From NCBI GenBank assembly GCA_021823365.1, contig JAKAOD010000262.1:1-5174 (forward strand): a DNA stretch of 5,174 nt. Reading direction: 5' to 3'. Source of the DNA: Actinomycetes bacterium (GTDB lineage: Bacteria; Actinomycetota; Acidimicrobiia; Acidimicrobiales; Bog-793). Shown in pieces: positions 1-5,174 of this stretch. Numbering within the stretch: the first letter of the stretch is position 1; every line of letters begins with the position of its first letter. The notes beneath the pieces are model-generated. The model searched no databases, was not told the DNA's origin, and saw nothing but the letters and a program-made list of their open reading frames with translations. The position numbers were made by a program, and so were the translations under genes.

Positions 1-29
1 TGGCGCCCATGGCATGACCGACCGGTCCC

Positions 30-1076
30 GTGGCGGCCCTCGCCGACTTCCTCGAGGTGGTCGCCGGTGGCGTGGCGGTCGGCCTCGTGATCGGCTGGCT
101 CGTCGCTCGCGCCTACCGGGTGCTCCCCGACGCGGCCTCGCAGATCGTCGTGTCCCTCGTGGTTCCCTTCGCCGCGTACCTGCCGGCAGACGCACTCGGG
201 CTCTCGGGCGTGCTCGCGACGCTCACGACCGGTCTCGTCCTCGGCCAGCAGCCCGCGCCGGCCCTCGGCGCCTCGGGTCGGATCCGCATGGCGGAGTTCT
301 GGCAGGTCCTTGTCTTCCTCCTCGAGTCCACGCTGTTCGTGCTCGTCGGTCTGCAGCTGCGGAGACTCCTCGCCGGCGTCAGCGCACGTCCTGCCGGCGA
401 CACGGCGTTGCTCGCCGTCCTCACGGTCCTCGCCGTGGTCGTGGTGCGCCTCGCCTGGTGGCTGGCGCTGCCGACGCTGCGCTGGCGACCGGCGGGCCGC
501 CTCGTCGACACGGGCGGGGTCCCGGCAGCAGAGCGTCTCGCCCTCGGATGGTCGGGCCTGCGCGGGGCGATCTCGCTCGCGGCGGCACTGTCGATCCCCG
601 TCGCGGTCTCGGGCCACCGGTTTCCCGGACGCGATCTCGTCATCTTCACCACCTTCTGGGTCATTGCCGCGACGCTCGTCGGCCAGGGGACGACCCTCCC
701 GGTCGTCCTGCGCCGCTTCGCCGTCGGAGGCGGGCGGGTCGAGAGCGTCCAGCGGGCCCTTGCGCAGCGCCGTTGTGCCGAGACGGCGCTGCGGGTGCTG
801 GACGAGCTGTCAGAGGGCGGCCAGCTCGACGGAGAAGCGGCGGAGATGCTGCGCGTCCGCTACGAGCGGCGGCTCCACCGGGCCCGGGACGACGTCGCCG
901 ACGGCGCAGGAGCGACGTTGTCTGCACCACTGTCGCTGCGTGCCGCGGAGGACCAGCTGCTCGCGGCGCAGCACGACATGCTCCGGGACCTCCACCGAGA
1001 CGGCGAGATCACCTTCTCGGTCATGCGCGCCGTGCACCGCGAGCTGGATCTCGAGCACGCGCGAGTCGAGCGCTAG
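30..1076 (+). CDS. CPA1-family Na+/H+ antiporter, N-terminal part missing
   Basis: This is the C-terminal two thirds of a monovalent cation/proton antiporter of the CPA1 (NhaP-like) family, which exchanges Na+ or K+ for H+ across the cytoplasmic membrane. The 348 residues show about seven hydrophobic segments (roughly 10-29, 36-56, 58-73, 90-110, 124-148, 174-193 and 202-228). The family signature GWSGLRGAISLAAAL is at 173-187, followed by GQGTTLPVVLRR at 218-229. A charged cytoplasmic tail (about 230-348) ends in RELDLEHARVER, a typical ending in this family. Full-length members usually exceed 500 residues and carry about six further helices with the ion-binding aspartates; these are absent. 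The start is the first usable codon, GTG at 30, with no ribosome binding site. An in-frame TGA at 15-17 blocks extension. The codons between that stop and the GTG (PTGP) resemble the loop expected before this helix, so the gene may be interrupted by a nonsense or frameshift change rather than starting here. Family assignment is firm; integrity is doubtful. Confidence 0.82.
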   Translation: MAALADFLEVVAGGVAVGLVIGWLVARAYRVLPDAASQIVVSLVVPFAAYLPADALGLSGVLATLTTGLVLGQQPAPALGASGRIRMAEFWQVLVFLLESTLFVLVGLQLRRLLAGVSARPAGDTALLAVLTVLAVVVVRLAWWLALPTLRWRPAGRLVDTGGVPAAERLALGWSGLRGAISLAAALSIPVAVSGHRFPGRDLVIFTTFWVIAATLVGQGTTLPVVLRRFAVGGGRVESVQRALAQRRCAETALRVLDELSEGGQLDGEAAEMLRVRYERRLHRARDDVADGAGATLSAPLSLRAAEDQLLAAQHDMLRDLHRDGEITFSVMRAVHRELDLEHARVER

Positions 1077-1087
1077 GCGGCCTTGGG

Positions 1088-2017
1088 TCAGCGGTCGTCG
1101 ATCTCGCGAGCCGGTCCGTCGGCCCGTCTTGCGAGCGAGCTCGCGATCAGCGCGGCCACCAGCACGGCGACGATCAACGCGAGGTTGACGGGCGTCGGGA
1201 CCTCGACGACGGACCGGAGGAGCATCTTCAGCCCGATGAGGACGAGCAGCAACGCCACCGCCGAGGGGAGGTACCGGAAGCGCGCCATGGCCTCGGCGAT
1301 CACGAAGAAGAGCGCGCGCAGGCCCATCACCGCGAAGGCGTTGGAGGTGAACGCCACGTATGCGCTGCTCGTCACGCCGAAGATCGCCGGGATGGAGTCG
1401 GTCGCGAAGACGAGGTCGGTCGCCTCGATGGCGATGAGCGCAACGAGGAGCGGCGTCGCGAGCAGGCGCCCGTCACGCCGGACGAGGAAGCCGTCGGACT
1501 CCGAGACCGCTGACACCGGCAGGTGCCGCTCGAGGGCGGCGAGCAGCGGGCGGTCTCGGCTCGCTCGTGCCGGTCGCAGCATGCGCGCCCCGGCAGCGAG
1601 CACGATGAGCCCGAGGGGGTAGTACGCCCAACTCACACGGTCGATGAAGGTGATGCCGGCGACGATGAAGCCGGCGCGCATCGTGAGCGCGCCGACGATT
1701 CCCCACTGGAGCACCGTCCGTTGACGGTTCCTCGGGATCGACAGCACATTGAACAAGATGCTGAAGGCGAAGAGGTTGTCGACGCTCAGCGACTCCTCGA
1801 GCAGGTAGCCGGCGTAGTACTCGCCTGCCGGGCGCGAGCCGCGCGCCGCCGCGATCACCGCCCCGAACGCGACGGCAAGAATGACCCACGCGACGCTCTC
1901 GCCCACGGCCCAGCGCAGCCCCGGCATCGGCGCGTGCCTGTGGAAGGCGAGGTCCGCTGCCAGCAGTCCCACGATGAGCGCGGCAGTGGCTAGCCATATG
2001 GCTGGGCTCACCGACAC
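1088..2017 (-). CDS. TerC/Alx-family integral membrane metal-homeostasis protein
   Basis: This is a 309-residue polytopic membrane protein of the TerC/Alx family. Characterised members (E. coli Alx, Bacillus MeeF and MeeY) export Mn2+ or help load metal into exported enzymes; the name comes from tellurite resistance, but no other ter genes are present here. The diagnostic motifs are all visible: EESLSVDNLFAF at 74-85, EATDLVFATDSIPAIFGVT at 198-216, FTSNAFAVMGLRALFF at 223-238 and IGLKM at 261-265. The acidic residues within helices (Asp80, Asp201, Asp207) are the likely metal ligands by family analogy. There are about eight to nine hydrophobic segments, with a charged loop at 149-185. Length is normal for the family. 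The start is GTG at 2017; a second GTG at 2011 is possible. Neither has a Shine-Dalgarno sequence, which fits the candidate leaderless promoter just upstream. It lies 91 bases behind the HtrA-type protease on the same strand and converges on the antiporter with 11 bases between stops. Substrate is inferred from the family only. Confidence 0.93.
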   Translation of the reverse strand: MSVSPAIWLATAALIVGLLAADLAFHRHAPMPGLRWAVGESVAWVILAVAFGAVIAAARGSRPAGEYYAGYLLEESLSVDNLFAFSILFNVLSIPRNRQRTVLQWGIVGALTMRAGFIVAGITFIDRVSWAYYPLGLIVLAAGARMLRPARASRDRPLLAALERHLPVSAVSESDGFLVRRDGRLLATPLLVALIAIEATDLVFATDSIPAIFGVTSSAYVAFTSNAFAVMGLRALFFVIAEAMARFRYLPSAVALLLVLIGLKMLLRSVVEVPTPVNLALIVAVLVAALIASSLARRADGPAREIDDR

Positions 2018-2022
2018 GGACG

Positions 2023-2052
2023 AGACTACGGGCCCCGGCGCAGCGCCGTCGA
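2023..2052 (-). promoter_or_regulatory. Candidate leaderless promoter of the TerC-family gene
   Basis: Read on the minus strand, TAGTCT (2028 to 2023) fits the actinobacterial -10 pattern TAnnnT. It ends five bases before the GTG start, the spacing that puts the transcription start at or next to the start codon. An 18-base spacer separates it from TCGACG (2052 to 2047), which matches four of six bases of TTGACA. The gene has no Shine-Dalgarno sequence, so a leaderless transcript would make sense. Short matches like these also arise by chance. Confidence 0.33.
2036..2048. promoter_or_regulatory. Odd palindrome inside the candidate TerC promoter
   Basis: CGGCGC, a single A, then GCGCCG form a perfect six-base inverted repeat around one central base. 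It sits mainly between the proposed -35 and -10 elements of the TerC-family gene, the usual place for an operator. In DNA this rich in G and C such palindromes are common, so a regulator site is only a possibility. Confidence 0.18.
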
Positions 2053-2056
2053 CAGC

Positions 2057-2100
2057 CGGCCAGCCCGGTGGTGCCGGCCATGCTCCGGCGGGTCTGGCCG
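2057..2100 (-). terminator. Hairpin after the HtrA-type protease stop
   Basis: CGGCCAGCCCG (2057-2067) pairs with CGGGTCTGGCCG (2089-2100) as seven plus four base pairs with one bulged base and a loop of about 21 bases. On the minus strand it begins eight bases after the TAG stop at 2111-2109. No T-run follows, so it is not a classical intrinsic terminator. It could be a T-less terminator of the sort proposed in high-GC actinobacteria, or it could protect the 3' end of the protease transcript. It supports separate transcription of TerC. Confidence 0.35.
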
Positions 2101-2108
2101 GTGCCCGG

Positions 2109-3182
2109 CTAGCCGGCGGCGAGGTCGCCGAGGACGACCGTCAAGCTCCGCTTCGCGCCGGATGCCACCAGCACGCCGACGGCGACCTTTGCGCCGGGCT
2201 CGAGGCCGGCGAGCACCGCCTGCAGCTCGCTGAAGCTCCGCACCTCGGTGCCACCGACGGAGACGATCACGTCGCCGGCGGTGATCCCGGCTCGCGCCGC
2301 AGGTCCCCCGGGCTGGACCGCGGCGACGTAGACGCCCGCCGGGTTGCCGGAGAGGTCCGCGGCCGTCGAGGCGGAGATGCCGAGGGCCGCGCGCCCCGCC
2401 CTGGTGACCTTGCCGGCGGAGATGAGCTGTGGCGCGATGAGGCGCACCGTGTTGCTCGGGATGGCGAACCCGATACCGGCAGCCGTGCCGCCGGACTGCT
2501 GGTCCGTCGCGGCGAGCGTCGGGATGCCGACCACGTCGCCGGAGATGTCGACGAGCGCGCCCCCGCTGTTGCCGGGGTTGATCGGGGCGCTCGTCTGGAT
2601 CGTGTCGGGGAGCAGGACGCCACCCGTCTCGCTCACCGACCGTCCCGTCGAGCTGACGATCCCGTCGGTGACCGAGCCTGCCAGCCCGTAGGGGCTCCCG
2701 ATGGCGAGCACGAGGTCGCCGACGTCGAGCTTGCTCGAGTCGGCGAAGCTTGCCGGCTTCGTGCCCTTGGGCGAGGCGAGGCGGATGACCGCGAGATCGT
2801 CGGGCACATAGGTGCCGACGAGCTTCGCGGCGACGCTCTGGCCGTTGGCGAGCAGCACGTCGAAGGAGGTCGACGAACCGACGACGTGCGCGTTCGTGAC
2901 GACGTCGCCCCTTGAGTCGTAGACGACGCCGGAGCCGAGGCCACTCTCCGCGACGACCTCGACGACCGAGGGCGAAGCGACCTGCAGGGCGTGGACGTAC
3001 GCATTCTGCAGCGCGAGGGCGCCGGACGGGACGGCACTCGCGCCAGGCGCGGCGAGCGAGACCTCGGGCGTCGCGAGGATGTCCGCGCCGCCGCCGGCGG
3101 CCCCCGCCGCGGTGACGAGGGCGAGCGCCACGAGGACCGGCCGCGCGCGCCTGCGGCGTGCTGGAGCATGAGAAGCTGGCAT
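2109..3182 (-). CDS. HtrA/DegP-type (S1C) serine protease with one PDZ domain
   Basis: This is a 357-residue trypsin-like protease/chaperone of the HtrA family, which degrades or refolds damaged proteins outside the cytoplasmic membrane. A basic stretch (RRRRARP, 9-15) followed by a hydrophobic segment (about 16-37) forms a signal anchor or signal peptide, putting the enzyme outside the membrane. The protease domain spans about 60-255. Its catalytic triad is complete: His99 in VTNAHVV, Asp129 in DDLAVIRL and Ser206 in NPGNSGGAL. A single PDZ domain at about 262-355 contains GVYVAAVQPGGPAARAGI and GDVIVSVGG, the usual peptide-binding fold. One PDZ domain and a short N-terminus are typical of actinobacterial HtrA/PepD proteins, although those often have a longer cytoplasmic N-terminus. 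The ATG at 3182 is chosen because AAGGAG precedes it by eight bases. The frame stays open upstream to 3509, but that stretch overlaps the divergent transporter and lacks protease character. It shares strand with the TerC-family gene and diverges from the DMT transporter. Confidence 0.94.
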   Translation of the reverse strand: MPASHAPARRRRARPVLVALALVTAAGAAGGGADILATPEVSLAAPGASAVPSGALALQNAYVHALQVASPSVVEVVAESGLGSGVVYDSRGDVVTNAHVVGSSTSFDVLLANGQSVAAKLVGTYVPDDLAVIRLASPKGTKPASFADSSKLDVGDLVLAIGSPYGLAGSVTDGIVSSTGRSVSETGGVLLPDTIQTSAPINPGNSGGALVDISGDVVGIPTLAATDQQSGGTAAGIGFAIPSNTVRLIAPQLISAGKVTRAGRAALGISASTAADLSGNPAGVYVAAVQPGGPAARAGITAGDVIVSVGGTEVRSFSELQAVLAGLEPGAKVAVGVLVASGAKRSLTVVLGDLAAG

Positions 3183-3183
3183 G

Positions 3184-3216
3184 GCACGTTCTCCTTCCCT
3201 CTCGTTTGGAACGTGC
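3184..3216 (-). promoter_or_regulatory. Stem-loop carrying the protease ribosome binding site
   Basis: GCACGTTC (3184-3191) and GAACGTGC (3209-3216) are a perfect eight-base inverted repeat separated by 17 bases. In the protease mRNA the Shine-Dalgarno AAGGAG (3196 to 3191) lies in the loop, with its last G in the stem. The 3' arm ends one base before the ATG at 3182. Such a fold could modulate ribosome access, for example as a thermosensor, or the dyad could be a protein-binding site. The Shine-Dalgarno itself is convincing and fixes the start; the regulatory role is inference. Confidence 0.45.
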
Positions 3217-3312
3217 GGCAAGCACAAGGTGGGGGGCGGGCGGACCACCGTGTAGGGGCGAAAGGCACATCCGGACGGGCCGTTCGACCCTGCCGAGGCT
3301 CCACCGAGCCGA
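3217..3312. other. Remainder of the divergent intergenic region
   Basis: Together with the stem-loop this 130-base gap must hold the promoters of the leftward protease gene and the rightward DMT transporter gene, if each has its own. I found no convincing -10/-35 pair in either direction. The best minus-strand candidate, TACACG near 3251-3256, has no good -35 partner. No terminator or RNA gene is visible. Confidence 0.4.
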
Positions 3313-4311
3313 GTGAGCATGAGCCAGGCGCCGGCGAGGGCTGGCACGGACGGCAAGAGCGTCGGCCGAGGTGGCGCGACGCCCGCTTGGATGCCCATGG
3401 ACATTGCGTACGCGATCGGGGCGGCGCTACTCGGCGCGACGAGCTTCGCCGGCGCGGCGGTGCTGCAGCAGGAGGCCACGCAGTCCGTTCCCGAGGAGGA
3501 CGCGCTCAAGCTCCGGCTCCTGCTCGAGCTGCTGCGGCGGCGGAAGTGGGTGGCCGGCGTCGCCCTGATGGTCGTCGGCTACGGGCTCCAGGGGGTGGCG
3601 CTCGCGTTCGGACCGGTCGCGCTTGTGCAGCCCGTCATCGTCACGGAGCTGGCCTTCGCCATCCCGCTCGCGATGTGGCGCAGGCGAAAGCAGCCGAGAC
3701 GTCGCGACTGGATCGGCATCTTCCTCGTCCTGGCCGGCATCGCGACCTTCCTCGTCGTCGCCGACCCGGCCGCAGGCATTGCGGACCCGTCGATGCGCGT
3801 CTGGCTGCTCTCCGTCCTGCCGGTCACCGCCCCCCTCGCCGTGGCCATCGTGGCCGCGACTCGCTTGCACGGACCGTCCCGGGCGATGCTGCTCGGCGCC
3901 GCGGCTGGGATGGCCTTCGGGCTGCTCGCCGTCTTGACGAAGGCCCTCACGCACCTCATCCGCCAGAATCCGGCCCGAGTTCCTGCGAGCTGGCAGCTCT
4001 ACGTGGTCATCGCCCTGGGCGTCTTTGCCCTGGTGCTCTCCCAGAGCGCGTACCAGGCCGGTCCGCTCGCCTTCTCGATGCCGTTCGTCGGCGTGCTCGA
4101 GCCGGTCGTCGCAGTCGTGATCGGGTACACGGCGCTGAACGAGGAGGTGCACCTCTCTCTCGGCCTCTTCGCGCTCGAGGCCGCGGCGGCTGCCGCCGCG
4201 GCGGCGGGGATCCTCCTTCTCTCGACGTCGCCGGTCGTCTTGAGCATCTACGAGGACTCGCGCCGCGAGCGGTCCCGGCCGCGGTGCTTGCCGCGACGGA
4301 CGTCCTCGTAG
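3313..4311 (+). CDS. DMT-superfamily transporter (NIPA/EamA-like)
   Basis: This is a 332-residue integral membrane protein of the drug/metabolite transporter superfamily. About ten hydrophobic segments are visible, running roughly 31-53, 79-96, 100-121, 132-150, 163-182, 191-211, 226-245, 251-272 and 279-306, with one of these likely to resolve into two. Two half-repeats fit the EamA pattern: GYGLQGVALAFGPVALVQPV (89-108) in the first half and VLEPVVAVVIGY with LNEEVHL (261-281) in the second. The early LQQ after the first helix and the QP in helix three resemble actinobacterial DMT proteins related to eukaryotic NIPA Mg2+ transporters, but the substrate cannot be read from the sequence. Helix ten contains nine alanines in a row (290-298). 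The start could be GTG 3313, ATG 3319, or ATG 3391 or 3397 right before the first helix; none has a strong ribosome binding site, and the first 27 residues look disordered. The last 14 residues are unusually Arg-rich and overlap a possible kinase remnant in another frame. Confidence 0.87.
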   Translation: MSMSQAPARAGTDGKSVGRGGATPAWMPMDIAYAIGAALLGATSFAGAAVLQQEATQSVPEEDALKLRLLLELLRRRKWVAGVALMVVGYGLQGVALAFGPVALVQPVIVTELAFAIPLAMWRRRKQPRRRDWIGIFLVLAGIATFLVVADPAAGIADPSMRVWLLSVLPVTAPLAVAIVAATRLHGPSRAMLLGAAAGMAFGLLAVLTKALTHLIRQNPARVPASWQLYVVIALGVFALVLSQSAYQAGPLAFSMPFVGVLEPVVAVVIGYTALNEEVHLSLGLFALEAAAAAAAAAGILLLSTSPVVLSIYEDSRRERSRPRCLPRRTSS

Positions 4312-4379
4312 CCGGCGAGCACGAGGCTGCGACCCTTGGCGGCCCGGACGTCCACAGCGCCGGGGACGCACTGGCCGCG
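4254..4379 (+). pseudogene. Possible PfkB/ribokinase-type sugar kinase fragment
   Basis: Read in a frame different from the overlapping transporter end, this stretch encodes APRAVPAAVLAATDVL followed by VAGEHEAATLGG and PDVHSAGDALAA. That closely resembles the middle of PfkB-family sugar kinases, where a DPAPAR-like turn leads to a DVLVPNEHEA-type strand and an LGG/helix. The conserved Asn of the NxxE motif is Gly here. After about 4380 the similarity stops in this frame; a neighbouring frame shows RVTSSRGEDPAW near 4408-4443, which loosely recalls the next kinase strand (VVTRGEDGA). There is no start codon, no N-terminal substrate domain and no GAGD catalytic motif, so it would be a dead fragment. 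The similarity is judged from memory of the family, and chance is not excluded. Confidence 0.28.
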
Positions 4380-4576
4380 GCGACCGAGCCGATCGCCCAC
4401 CGCGCCCCGAGTCACGAGCTCGCGAGGCGAGGACCCGGCATGGCCGACGCCCGTGGTGAGCAGAAGATGACGGACGGTGGCAACTGCTCGCGGATCCCTA
4501 ACCTCCTCGCCGAAGTCTCCCCACACGCGCGTGTTATGCCAGGTCCACCTAGGCGATGGATCTCGGACGCTCCGCG
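4380..4576. other. Non-coding spacer before the secreted repeat protein
   Basis: Apart from the possible kinase remnant on its left edge and a 12-base palindrome at 4523-4534, I see no gene in this spacer. Open frames on both strands run through it, but they show no domain, no ribosome binding site and no consistent codon pattern. The promoter of the downstream secreted protein should lie here; no convincing -35/-10 pair was found. Confidence 0.4.
4523..4534. promoter_or_regulatory. Perfect 12-base palindrome upstream of the secreted protein
   Basis: ACACGCGCGTGT is its own reverse complement and lies 56 bases before the ATG at 4591, in a comparatively less GC-rich spacer. Its place is right for an operator of the secreted protein gene. 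No regulator is known for it, and the alternating purine-pyrimidine core may be chance. Confidence 0.2.
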
Positions 4577-4584
4577 GGAGGGAG
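4577..4584 (+). promoter_or_regulatory. Ribosome binding site of the secreted repeat protein
   Basis: Two overlapping-choice GGAG motifs in tandem (4577-4580 and 4581-4584) lie ten and six bases before the ATG at 4591. This is a strong Shine-Dalgarno and supports that start, which also begins a clean signal peptide. Confidence 0.7.
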
Positions 4585-4590
4585 ACGACA

Positions 4591-5174
4591 ATGGAGGCAC
4601 GAAGGCTGGTCGGGACACTGGGGGCTCTTGTGCTCGGCGCCGGTGGGCTCCTCGCCGGCTTGGGGGCCGTCGCCGGCCCGGCGAGCGCGACGGTGACCGG
4701 GATCGCCCCCCCGCCCCCCGCCGGAGCTGGGGGCTTCTACAGCGCGGGCGGCGCCGCGATCACGACGGCGCACCCGGGTCAGACCGTCTACCTGACGGTC
4801 ACCGTCGAGCAGCTCGGCTCGGTCGTGACGGCTGACGGCTCGATCGATCTTGCGTGGAATCCGAAGGACTTCACCCTCGTCGGCACGGGCAACGACTCGA
4901 CCGGGTCGTGCACGACCAGCTCCGGGAGCCTGGCGTGCTCCTACACCGACATGGGCCTGGGCTCGAAGAGCGTCGCCTACCAGTTCATCGCGCTCGGGCC
5001 CGATCCCAACGCGGCGGTCGTCGTGACCGCCCAGACCGACGGTGCGGCGCAGAGCGAGTCGTTCCCGCTCGACATCGAGCCACCCCTCTCCCTCGACACA
5101 CCGCCGCCGACGGGTACCGGAGGCTGGTACAGCGCGACCGGTCAGCCGATCACGGAGGCGCAGCCCGGGGATCG
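4591..5174 (+). CDS. Secreted protein of repeated DUF11-like domains (3' end cut by window)
   Basis: The frame is open from ATG 4591 to the window edge, giving the first 194 residues. A signal peptide is clear: MEARR, a hydrophobic core at about 6-28, then a probable cleavage site after ASA at 31-33. The mature part starts with a proline-rich linker (40-43) and a domain of about 130 residues (47-176). It has alternating hydrophobic strands, a PGQTVYLTVTV strand early on, and a pair of cysteines (Cys107, Cys116) spaced as in DUF11-type beta-sandwich domains, which commonly form a CxxxxxxxxC disulfide followed by a Gly-rich turn. At 171 a second copy begins with the same linker and GGWYSATG start, cut by the window end. 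Such proteins in actinobacteria are usually surface or extracellular with no enzyme activity; adhesion or a structural role is possible but not shown. The gene has a strong ribosome binding site and no obvious operon partner. The total number of repeats and any C-terminal anchor are unseen. The DUF11 link is by pattern only. Confidence 0.8.
   Translation, partial: MEARRLVGTLGALVLGAGGLLAGLGAVAGPASATVTGIAPPPPAGAGGFYSAGGAAITTAHPGQTVYLTVTVEQLGSVVTADGSIDLAWNPKDFTLVGTGNDSTGSCTTSSGSLACSYTDMGLGSKSVAYQFIALGPDPNAAVVVTAQTDGAAQSESFPLDIEPPLSLDTPPPTGTGGWYSATGQPITEAQPGD
4729..4782 (+). repeat. Repeat unit start, copy 1 (secreted protein)
   Basis: These codons give residues 47-64, GGFYSAGGAAITTAHPGQ. Eleven of 18 residues match the second copy at 5119-5172, 130 residues further on, and Phe49 is matched by Trp. 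Codons differ at several synonymous positions, so the duplication is old. Confidence 0.75.
5119..5172 (+). repeat. Repeat unit start, copy 2 (secreted protein)
   Basis: These codons give residues 177-194, GGWYSATGQPITEAQPGD, matching copy 1 at the pattern GG(F/W)YSAxGxxITxAxPG. A proline-rich linker precedes both copies. The rest of this unit lies beyond the window. Confidence 0.75.

Noticed and set aside
1077..1087. Possible bidirectional terminator between the convergent antiporter and TerC-family genes
   Set aside because: The gap is only 11 bases and no stem with a T-run is present there or at the adjoining gene ends.
14..1513. A 499-residue open frame covering the antiporter and part of the TerC-family gene
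   Set aside because: It is extremely Arg/Pro/Gly-rich with no domain and crosses two well-supported genes on opposite strands; long stop-free frames are expected at this GC content.
1088..2017. Tellurite resistance operon
   Set aside because: Only the TerC-family membrane protein is present; none of the TerD/TerZ-type partners is nearby.
2026..3270. A 414-residue minus-strand open frame overlapping the protease
   Set aside because: It is out of frame with the complete catalytic triad and PDZ domain and consists of Arg-rich low-complexity sequence.
3183..3509. A 109-residue N-terminal extension of the protease frame
   Set aside because: It overlaps the divergent transporter gene, has no recognisable domain, and the ATG at 3182 has an excellent ribosome binding site followed directly by a signal segment.
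4181..4201. Perfect ten-base inverted repeat around one T inside the transporter gene
   Set aside because: It arises from GCG/GCC alanine codons encoding the nine-alanine run in the last helix, so it needs no regulatory explanation.
4248..4526. A 92-residue minus-strand open frame in the spacer after the transporter
   Set aside because: It overlaps the transporter end, has no ribosome binding site and no recognisable domain.
2991..4835. A 614-residue plus-strand open frame across the protease start, the whole transporter and the secreted protein start
   Set aside because: It is antisense to the protease and out of frame with the transporter, and its composition is that of a GC-rich shadow frame. 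Only its part near 4254-4379 resembles a protein family and is reported separately.

Overview
The window is very GC-rich bacterial DNA with strong G/C preference at third codon positions, GTG starts and little A+T between genes. This, together with the protein types, suggests a high-GC actinobacterium; an acidimicrobial-type lineage is possible, but no marker gene fixes the taxon. Five protein-coding genes cover almost all of it. No RNA gene, insertion sequence or CRISPR array was seen.

Layout from left to right. A plus-strand gene encodes the C-terminal two thirds of a CPA1-type Na+/H+ antiporter; an in-frame stop lies just before its first usable start. It converges, with an 11-base gap, on a minus-strand TerC/Alx-family membrane protein. 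Behind that on the same strand is a membrane-anchored or secreted HtrA-type protease with one PDZ domain. The 91 bases between protease and TerC hold a hairpin after the protease stop and a candidate promoter that would give TerC a leaderless mRNA. A 130-base divergent gap follows, with a good ribosome binding site for the protease inside a stem-loop. Next, on the plus strand, is a ten-helix DMT-superfamily (NIPA/EamA-like) transporter. After it come 279 bases without an intact gene, holding what looks like a decayed fragment of a PfkB/ribokinase-type sugar kinase. Last is the start of a secreted protein built from a repeated, DUF11-like beta domain of about 130 residues, cut by the window end.

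The common theme is the cell envelope: three integral membrane transport proteins, an extracytoplasmic quality-control protease and a secreted repeat protein. TerC-family proteins are linked to manganese export and metal loading of exported enzymes, so a neighbouring HtrA protease fits, but a functional link here is inference. Nothing in the window amounts to a clear new system. The items most worth a second look are the secreted repeat protein, the truncated antiporter, the kinase remnant and the stem-loop that presents the protease ribosome binding site.
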